Shown here: piece after piece, positions 59,207 through 64,000 of the stretch
How the letters are laid out: every line of letters begins with the position of its first letter
Numbering within the stretch: the first letter of the stretch is position 1
Notes under the pieces: model-generated
What the model saw: only the letters and a program-made list of their open reading frames with translations
What the model was told of the DNA's origin: nothing
The model's database searches: none
Origin: Faecalibacterium langellae
GTDB lineage: Bacteria > Bacillota > Clostridia > Oscillospirales > Ruminococcaceae
Direction of reading: 5' to 3'
Assembly: GCF_002549775.1 (NCBI RefSeq)
Contig: NZ_NMTR01000006.1
Location: 37,284 to 101,283, forward strand
Length of the DNA stretch: 64,000 nt
Position numbers and translations under genes: made by a program

Positions 59207-59343
59207 GGCAAGCACCTCTCTTTACACGTCATTGAACGGTGGAGCGTTCTTTCAAAGCACTGTTTCGTATAATGTATATACCATGTTTTGATGGAGAAAT
59301 CAAGACTTTTTATTATCTTCAGTTTTTCTTTTTGAACAATTGA

Positions 59344-59385
59344 CCCAACAGCCACCCCTCTCGTTGAAATGAGGTGACTGTTGGG
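59344..59385. terminator. Hairpin between recombinase and DUF1835-type gene
   Basis: CCCAACAGCCACC pairs with GGTGACTGTTGGG with one mismatch. It lies 20 bases after the stop of the gene at 59405 (minus strand). There is no strong T run directly behind it. Confidence 0.5.
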
Positions 59386-59404
59386 CCGACTTGCTCGGAT
59401 TCCT

Positions 59405-60142
59405 TTATTCTTCGTTTAGCTGGACGATGGTATTATAAAAGATTTTGTTTGGAATAACGACTTGAAGAACACCCTTTTTCAAAAGTGCTTCTATGCGTTT
59501 CATGACATACCAGTCACTTACCGGAGCAGAAATCGCTTTTAATACGTCTGCGGTAAGTTCACCAACCGAAATAGGAATTCTCGATACTAAACTAATAATT
59601 CTCTGGTCGAAATAATCTATGTTAACGCTTTTAACATCGTTCGCATGCCAAATACGCATGGAGGTGTTTTCGTTTAATAGCTTTCCCCATCTTTTGGCAT
59701 ACTCAGTAATAGTTTCTTCCGTCAAATACTTTTGTGAGATCTTATCGGTTTTCCCTTCCATAAATTCTTTCAGACCTTCTCTGGATGCAAGCAAAATTCT
59801 ATTTGTACCATACTTTGCTGCATAGTAACAAATATAATAAATGCCGCACCAACAATCGGCAGAACTCCTGACCCAAACACGCAGTGGCTTATGATTTATC
59901 ATATCACATTGAACCGCATTCGCTGTACCATGATATTTCGACCACAGTTGTCTAGCTTCAATTTGGCTGTCAGGATAATATTCTGAAAGGCAATTCACGA
60001 ATTGTTTGCAACGATATTCTGAATCGCAAGCATATTGAAGTTCTCCCATTGATAACATAAACGGAAACAACTTTACACTTTCGACGATGCCTAAAGCTGC
60101 TAACATATTGACATCACTGGGTTCAAAAACAATTTCATCCAT
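59405..60142 (-). CDS. DUF1835/DUF3658-like protein
   Basis: A 245-residue soluble protein. The N-terminal part has LSMGELQYACDSEYRCKQF and the spaced pattern ARQLWSKYHG then LRVWVRSSADCWCGIYYICY, which fits DUF1835. The C-terminal DWYVMKRIEALLKKGVLQVV fits the associated DUF3658. Biochemical role unknown to me. It has no clear ribosome site. It is the last gene on the AgrB side of the agr-like locus and may be unrelated cargo. Confidence 0.6.
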   Translation of the reverse strand: MDEIVFEPSDVNMLAALGIVESVKLFPFMLSMGELQYACDSEYRCKQFVNCLSEYYPDSQIEARQLWSKYHGTANAVQCDMINHKPLRVWVRSSADCWCGIYYICYYAAKYGTNRILLASREGLKEFMEGKTDKISQKYLTEETITEYAKRWGKLLNENTSMRIWHANDVKSVNIDYFDQRIISLVSRIPISVGELTADVLKAISAPVSDWYVMKRIEALLKKGVLQVVIPNKIFYNTIVQLNEE

Positions 60143-60154
60143 AGCTGGTCAGAA

Positions 60155-60374
60155 TCATAATTTCGGGATGGTAACTTGTGTAGTTGCACTCCAATAGATT
60201 GGTTTGCTTGAGCCAACCACTCCAAAATAACACCCAACGCTGCAATCAAGATAAGTTCCAACATCATAGAAGTCATATGTATAGGTTGTATTATATATAC
60301 TTTGTTCTGGAACTAGTGCTGGAATAGAAAATATTGTGACCTTACACTGCTTTGGGTGATTACTTTGCTTTCCT
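60155..60374 (-). pseudogene. Open frame without a start, possible frameshifted end of the preceding gene
   Basis: From just after the stop of the gene at 60375 the +1 frame encodes a protein-like run: NEGKQSNHPKQCKVTIFS, then a Tyr-rich stretch (YNTTYTYDFYDVGTYLDCSV) and an ending WSATTQVTIPKL before TGA at 60155. There is no ATG, GTG or TTG at its head, because the in-frame TAG lies only four codons upstream of NEGK. A single-base change at TATTCAATG would fuse it to the 93-residue membrane protein. It may instead be a broken separate gene. Confidence 0.45.
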
Positions 60375-60656
60375 TCATTGAATAGCTAGAACAACAGCTA
60401 CTATCAAGAACAAAGTTGAAAGCCCAAGCTGAACCCATGCAATTTTTTCGTTTTCGGCATTGTTACAGCCTTTGGAGGATACTGCCACTTGGATATAATG
60501 CACTGCTACGATTCCATATGAGAAAAACAAAGAAGCCCAAGCATAAGGTACTGCGCTTTTATCTGTCAATCGGACAAGATTACTAGTCCATACTGAAATG
60601 CAGCCCCAAAGGGCAAAAGGAGCAATAAGAAAAAAGTTGCTTTTGCCTTTTTTCAT
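60375..60656 (-). CDS. Small membrane protein of the agr-like locus, 93 aa
   Basis: Three hydrophobic segments: NFFLIAPFALWGCISVW, WASLFFSYGIVAVHYIQVAV and AWVQLGLSTLFLIVAVVLAI. I do not recognise the family. GGGAGG lies six bases before the ATG, inside the end of the preceding 36-38-residue gene, whose stop is two bases away, so the two are translationally coupled. It could be an exporter, an immunity-type protein or a signal-processing partner; the evidence does not choose. Confidence 0.65.
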   Translation of the reverse strand: MKKGKSNFFLIAPFALWGCISVWTSNLVRLTDKSAVPYAWASLFFSYGIVAVHYIQVAVSSKGCNNAENEKIAWVQLGLSTLFLIVAVVLAIQ

Positions 60657-60658
60657 TC

Positions 60659-60775
60659 TTAGCCTCCCACAGCTTGATGGTACGATTTTGTAGTATCCAT
60701 AAGGTGTCCACCGGAATCATACGAATACAAAATATCATGATAGCAATGGGTATAGTAGCTATTACTCATGATCAT
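60659..60775 (-). CDS. Short Tyr/Ser/His-rich peptide, 36-38 aa (candidate signal precursor)
   Basis: The peptide reads MIMSNSYYTHCYHDILYSYD and then SGGHLMDTTKSYHQAVGG. It has a single cysteine at residue 11, many tyrosines and a Gly-Gly at the C-terminus. It could start at the ATG at 60775 (AAAGGA four bases upstream) or at 60769 (ten bases). It lies in the AgrB-side transcript between two membrane-protein genes. One cysteine is what an AgrB substrate needs to form a thiolactone, but it lacks the amphipathic N-terminus and charged tail of typical AgrD. Confidence 0.5.
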   Translation of the reverse strand: MIMSNSYYTHCYHDILYSYDSGGHLMDTTKSYHQAVGG

Positions 60776-60787
60776 ATTTTCCTTTCC

Positions 60788-60958
60788 TTATTTTGATTTG
60801 ATTGCTTTTACGACTAAATAAATGACCAGTATGCCGATGCAGAGAGAAATAATTGTCAATGCCTCTGCCGTTGCATTAAGGCAAGCACCAATAAAATAAA
60901 TCAATACCAAAAATGCAACAAAAGCGATAAGAAGCAGTACCCATTTGTTTTTTTTCAT
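60788..60958 (-). CDS. Small membrane peptide, 56 aa, directly after agrB
   Basis: Begins MKKNKWVLLLIAFVAFLVLI and has a second hydrophobic half (LTIISLCIGILVIYLVV) and a basic end (KAIKSK). Cysteines occur at residues 26 and 40 (FIGACLNAT, SLCIG). GGGAGGTGAT lies just before the ATG, a strong ribosome site, and the gene starts 12 bases after agrB, the place agrD usually occupies. The two-helix shape is not typical of AgrD. It may be a signal precursor or an accessory. Confidence 0.65.
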   Translation of the reverse strand: MKKNKWVLLLIAFVAFLVLIYFIGACLNATAEALTIISLCIGILVIYLVVKAIKSK

Positions 60959-60970
60959 GTTATCACCTCC

Positions 60971-61558
60971 CTATCTACAAAAGTTGGCATTAAATTTTTG
61001 TTGAACCAAAGGAATTGTTGAGAATACAATCAATACCCATTTGGAGAGATAGTAGCAAACTACATGACGTGTATACGGAAGCACATTAAAAATGGCAAGC
61101 AGGAAATCTATTGATGAAAGAATAGATGCGATTGTCTTGTAACTTGACTTCTTCTTTTCACCTAAAGACTTATTCTTTGCTTCGATAGGAGAGAGAAAGA
61201 TGGAGATGACCAAAAGAGCTGCTGTTGTCAGGATACGAAAAAGGTGATTTGCTGCGATTGCATTACTTAGCAAAATGCAGATAAGTGCCAGTCCGGTAAA
61301 CGCCAGATAGCATCTGGTGTGCGACGTTGCGTGATATCCACCAATGTAGATTCGCTGTGGGATAAACCCGATCAAAAATGAAAGTGCGTACCGCACATCA
61401 CCACACACAGCAGCGATGAGAATAACAAGCAGAATGCTCACAACAGATGATATGAGCAACTCGTACCCATAGACATACGCATCCGCCTTTGCTTCATCTA
61501 TCACTTTTTGCTCGCAGAAAAGACGGACTGATTTTTGAGACAGCGTGCGTTCCCACAT
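60971..61558 (-). CDS. AgrB-like peptide-processing membrane endopeptidase
   Basis: A 195-residue membrane cysteine protease of the AgrB family, which cuts a precursor peptide and cyclises it into an exported signal. The catalytic pair is His76 and Cys83 in YIGGYHATSHTRCYLAF, exactly spaced as in AgrB. About six hydrophobic segments follow. It is divergent from the response regulator and kinase genes. The N-terminus LSQKSVRLFCEQKVIDEAKA is typical of clostridial versions. Confidence 0.88.
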   Translation of the reverse strand: MWERTLSQKSVRLFCEQKVIDEAKADAYVYGYELLISSVVSILLVILIAAVCGDVRYALSFLIGFIPQRIYIGGYHATSHTRCYLAFTGLALICILLSNAIAANHLFRILTTAALLVISIFLSPIEAKNKSLGEKKKSSYKTIASILSSIDFLLAIFNVLPYTRHVVCYYLSKWVLIVFSTIPLVQQKFNANFCR

Positions 61559-61594
61559 TGCAGTTGCGCCACCTTATCTTCTGATTTTTGCTTC

Positions 61595-61622
61595 ACTGTA
61601 TCATAAATTTCAGCAAAATCAA
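61595..61622 (-). promoter_or_regulatory. Promoter of the AgrB-side operon
   Basis: On the minus strand: TTGATT, 16-base spacer, TACAGT, with transcription from about 61588, some 30 bases before the AgrB ATG. Confidence 0.5.
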
Positions 61623-61631
61623 GAGGTTTGG

Positions 61632-61673
61632 CAAAACTGGTCGTTCTGGTGACAAAAGTGGTAGGTCAGGCTA
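61632..61673. promoter_or_regulatory. Candidate response-regulator binding region
   Basis: Between the two divergent promoters lie three related, roughly evenly spaced units, AAAACTGGTC, TTCTGGTGAC and AAAAGTGGTAGGTC, sharing the core TGGT. LytTR regulators bind such direct repeats upstream of -35 elements. The match is by eye only. Confidence 0.4.
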
Positions 61674-61674
61674 C

Positions 61675-61703
61675 TTGTAAGGAGCCTTTGCACAGTCTAT
61701 AAT
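61675..61703 (+). promoter_or_regulatory. Promoter of the regulator-kinase operon
   Basis: TTGTAA, 17-base spacer, TATAAT, about 35 bases before the ATG at 61738. Confidence 0.65.
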
Positions 61704-61737
61704 AGTAGCAGGACATTATTTTGTGGAGGTTGTCGAA

Positions 61738-62436
61738 ATGCTGAAGTACCACGTTGCAGTCTGCGATGATGAGAAGTCAGACCTTGATGGCATTGTTCAA
61801 AGCGTCCAGCAGTACGATGTGCAAGGCTGCTTTGACATTGAGACTTACATGGATGGGAATGAACTTCTGAGCGAATTGCAAATGCAGAAAAAATCCTTCG
61901 ATTTGCTGCTGCTCGATATCGAGATGCCATCCAACGGTTTTCAGTTGGCGCAGTCTTTGATCCAAATGGAGAAGCATCCTTTGGTGGTATTTGTCACGAA
62001 GCGGCATGAGTACGCTGTGCAGGGATATGGCGTTGCATTCCGCTACCTTGTCAAACCTTTGGATCAGACACTGTTCGCTGCGGCAATGGATGCCGTCCTT
62101 CAGGAACTGAACTCCAAACATTTCACGATCGAATACGATGGTGTTACCATGTCCTTGGAAACATCGGACATTTACTTTCTGGAAAGCCACGGACATAAAG
62201 TTCTGATTCACTGCAAGGAGCAAGACCTTACATTGCGAATGAGCATTCCTGAAGCCTTGGAGCAGCTTCCCAAACGGTGCTTTGTGTCACCACACAAAAG
62301 TTATCTCGTCAACATGGAACACATTGTTTACGCTACGGGAACCGCTGTTTTTCTTTCCAGCGGACATCAGCTGCCGATCAGCAGGAGGAAGCGTCAGGAG
62401 TTCAATCAGATCTTCAACGCTTATTTGGGAAGATGA
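61738..62436 (+). CDS. LytTR-type response regulator (AgrA-like)
   Basis: A 232-residue regulator. The receiver domain has acidic residues in VAVCDDEKSDL, phospho-acceptor Asp60 in DLLLLDIEMPSNGFQL, and the Lys of FRYLVKPLDQ. The C-terminal LytTR domain includes IYFLESHGHKVLIHCK, MSIPEALEQLPKRCFVSPHK and SYLVNMEHIV. It should be phosphorylated by the kinase encoded next to it and activate the agr-like promoters. GGAGG lies eight bases before the ATG. Its stop overlaps the kinase start by four bases. Confidence 0.93.
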   Translation: MLKYHVAVCDDEKSDLDGIVQSVQQYDVQGCFDIETYMDGNELLSELQMQKKSFDLLLLDIEMPSNGFQLAQSLIQMEKHPLVVFVTKRHEYAVQGYGVAFRYLVKPLDQTLFAAAMDAVLQELNSKHFTIEYDGVTMSLETSDIYFLESHGHKVLIHCKEQDLTLRMSIPEALEQLPKRCFVSPHKSYLVNMEHIVYATGTAVFLSSGHQLPISRRKRQEFNQIFNAYLGR

Positions 62437-63701
62437 TGCTTTATTATTTCGTTGAGTTTGCAGGGAGCTTTGCCAACATTGCCCTGTTGCTGCTTTTTAT
62501 CGGTCGGCTGTTTCCCAAAAAGGAGCCCGTCTCAAGGTGGTTCTATGCCTATGTTGCACTCTTGATTGCTGGGCAGTGTGCTTTGAGTTTATTCCCGGAT
62601 TGGGTGACGCAGCGCACGATCTATCTTTTAGTTGGCGGATTTTTCCTTGCATTGCTGTTCTATGAGGTTCGACCGTGGCAGGCGGTTTTTGCAAGCGGAG
62701 CTTTCTTCACACTGATTGCTTTGGTGGAAGTGCTTGCAATGCTTCTGATTGGGCTGCGTATCCCGGATACCGACATTCTGATGCAGGCTGGGGCAGCACG
62801 GTTGGTCTATATTGTTTTTTCAAACCTGATTCAAATTCCACTCGTAGTTCTGATTTCACATTTTTTCAGCCGAAAGGGAAATGCTCTGCGCATCCTATGG
62901 CTGCTGCCGATCATTGCGATTCAAATCGCAAGTATCGCGGTCTGTTATGTGGCACAGTATCATGCTGCGGATGATTATTTCCCTGATTATATGGTCGGCC
63001 TTATGGCTGTACTTCTCCTTATAAACATCCTGATCATGTTCTATGTGGAAGCTCTCCGGGAAAATGAGCTAGAAAAATTCAAAGTCAAGTTCAATGAGCA
63101 GCAGTACAACCTTCAAATGGAATACTACCAGCAGCTCAAAGAACGTCAGGAAGAAGTCCGTTCTCTACAGCATGATGTGAAGAAATACATTCTGGCGATG
63201 CAGGCAGTTGCAGAACACGGTGATACCGAAGAACTTCACAAGATCGCACAGGCCGCCACGAATGTTTTCGAGCGTTCCACAAATATTTCTGCTGTCGGAA
63301 ATCCTGTTGTTGATGCTCTTTTGAATTATTACTTACGAATTGCGGAAAGGAATAACATCAAAGTCAAACTGGATGTGACGATTCCTGAAGTTCTGACGAT
63401 CTCATCGTTGTCTTTGAGCATCATCATCGGAAACACATTTGACAATGCCATTGAAGCCTGCTGCGACCTGCCAGCAGAACAGCGAATCATTCATCTACAG
63501 CTGCGCAAGCAGTATCGAAGCCTCTTCTATCGGCTGGAAAACCCATACAGTGATACTTCTCGCGGAATCCGCATCGGAGAGTATCACGGTTACGGACTAA
63601 AAAATATAAATCGTATCGTTCAAGAGAACCATGGCGACTTCTACACAAAGAAGAAGGACGGTGTGTTTACCGTCCAAGTCCGCCTGAACTGCGAAAATTA
63701 A
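62433..63701 (+). CDS. GHKL sensor histidine kinase (AgrC-like)
   Basis: A 422-residue kinase. Six to seven hydrophobic segments fill residues 1-205, the sensor part that would bind a peptide. A helical linker follows, then the phospho-acceptor region RSLQHDVKKYILAMQ (His247), and the ATPase domain with N box IIIGNTFDNAIEACCDLP and G box YHGYGLKNINRIV. This is the AgrC/ComD architecture. The ATG overlaps the regulator stop (ATGA). Confidence 0.93.
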   Translation: MMLYYFVEFAGSFANIALLLLFIGRLFPKKEPVSRWFYAYVALLIAGQCALSLFPDWVTQRTIYLLVGGFFLALLFYEVRPWQAVFASGAFFTLIALVEVLAMLLIGLRIPDTDILMQAGAARLVYIVFSNLIQIPLVVLISHFFSRKGNALRILWLLPIIAIQIASIAVCYVAQYHAADDYFPDYMVGLMAVLLLINILIMFYVEALRENELEKFKVKFNEQQYNLQMEYYQQLKERQEEVRSLQHDVKKYILAMQAVAEHGDTEELHKIAQAATNVFERSTNISAVGNPVVDALLNYYLRIAERNNIKVKLDVTIPEVLTISSLSLSIIIGNTFDNAIEACCDLPAEQRIIHLQLRKQYRSLFYRLENPYSDTSRGIRIGEYHGYGLKNINRIVQENHGDFYTKKKDGVFTVQVRLNCEN

Positions 63702-63782
63702 AACATTCTCCTAAAACATTGCTTTGCTTTTGCTTGTACTTTGTGTGTTTCATTCATCTGATGTATTCATTATCCTGAAGTG

Positions 63783-63811
63783 TTGACACACATCAATACT
63801 TATGTTATCAT
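63783..63811 (+). promoter_or_regulatory. Strong promoter after the kinase gene
   Basis: TTGACA, 17-base spacer, TATCAT. No credible protein gene begins in the following 150 bases. Confidence 0.65.
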
Positions 63812-63817
63812 TCCCAA

Positions 63818-63966
63818 CAAATCCACAGCGATTTCTGTAAAGAAACGATTCTGTGCGGTTTTATTTCCTGCGAAGATTTACCGCCCCGCAACACACCCGA
63901 TTCATTTTGCCGCTGTTTCACCCGACAAAATCCATCGCTATGCTGCATGGGCGGTATTTTTCTTTT
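63818..63966 (+). ncRNA. Candidate small RNA at the right edge
   Basis: From the promoter at 63783 to a stem TACCGCCC (63879-63886) with GGGCGGTA (63949-63956) followed by TTTTTCTTTT. The loop is long (62 bases), so the inner fold is unclear. The 71-residue frame across it starts inside the promoter and is not credible. Confidence 0.4.
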
Positions 63967-64000
63967 ACGGGAAACGCACCTTGAAAATCTCATGAGCCGA

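Larger units (their letters stand above)
57690..64000. mobile_element. IME-C, second integrative element (right end outside window)
   Basis: The recombinase is a close relative of that in IME-A. To its right the sequence becomes AT-rich and carries an agr-like signalling locus and unknown small genes, unlike the GC-rich chromosome to the left. No conjugation or mobilization gene is seen in this part. The left boundary is placed at the end of the recombinase gene by inference; the 14-base repeat ATAAAACAAAAAAG at 57506 and 57692 may be linked to it. Confidence 0.6.

Noticed and set aside
63780..63995. 71-codon frame at the right edge
   Set aside because: Its start lies inside a consensus promoter, and the frame crosses a terminator-like stem.

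Overview
The window looks like a chromosomal segment of a GC-rich, anaerobic, gut-type Clostridium-class bacterium. Faecalibacterium prausnitzii or a close Oscillospiraceae relative is my best guess. This is an inference from gene style: a ThiC of about 436 residues under TPP riboswitch control, a GH94 cellobiose phosphorylase beside a LacI regulator and sugar ABC transporter, and mobile elements of the kinds common in that group. No rRNA or other decisive marker is present.

Layout. (1) 1 to about 9.96 kb: most of an integrative mobilizable element (IME-A). It holds a serine recombinase cut by the window edge, a RelE/RelB-type toxin-antitoxin pair, an ECF sigma factor with a DUF4367 partner, a second sigma factor, an XRE regulator, a CHC2 zinc-finger protein plus D5-type helicase, a cluster of ten YGTAC repeats, a MobV-type oriT and the MobV relaxase. 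(2) 10.0-24.46 kb: chromosome, with tRNA-Tyr, an Hpt-like protein, an alanine/glycine symporter, a putative type I toxin-antitoxin locus, the thiW-thiM-thiE-thiC operon behind a TPP riboswitch, and a cellobiose/cellodextrin locus (GH94 phosphorylase, LacI regulator, binding protein and two permeases). (3) 24461-51712: a complete conjugative element of the Tn1549/CTn type, about 27.25 kb. It carries a large serine recombinase, regulators, a radical-SAM RlmN/Cfr-like cargo gene behind a leader-peptide attenuator, MobC and relaxase, ArdA-type antirestriction protein, topoisomerase III, two DNA methyltransferases, a type IV secretion set (VirB4, VirB6-like, Maff2, NlpC/P60, VirD4, PcfB) and a replication initiator. 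(4) 51.73-57.4 kb: chromosome, with peptide deformylase, BrnQ, a second copy of the type I toxin-antitoxin locus, an orphan ABC permease/ATPase pair, HemW and a Bax-inhibitor-1 protein. (5) About 57.5-64 kb: the left part of a second element (IME-C) with a recombinase related to that of IME-A, then an agr-like locus: AgrB and four small or broken genes on one strand, a LytTR response regulator and GHKL histidine kinase on the other.

How it works together. The conjugative element sits inside the GAAA loop of a host terminator. Joining the two flanks rebuilds a perfect 14-bp stem with a GAAA loop, so the sugar ABC operon and the brnQ-def operon were convergent neighbours sharing one bidirectional terminator. 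The two type I loci (12.45-12.88 kb and 53.63-54.09 kb) are paralogues. Each has a short hydrophobic peptide gene whose stop codon lies in a terminator stem, and a convergent small RNA with a near-consensus promoter ending at the same stem. The LacI regulator probably controls both directions of its locus through two identical 17-bp operators. The agr-like locus has divergent promoters around a shared 43-bp region that probably binds the response regulator; which small gene encodes the signal is unknown.
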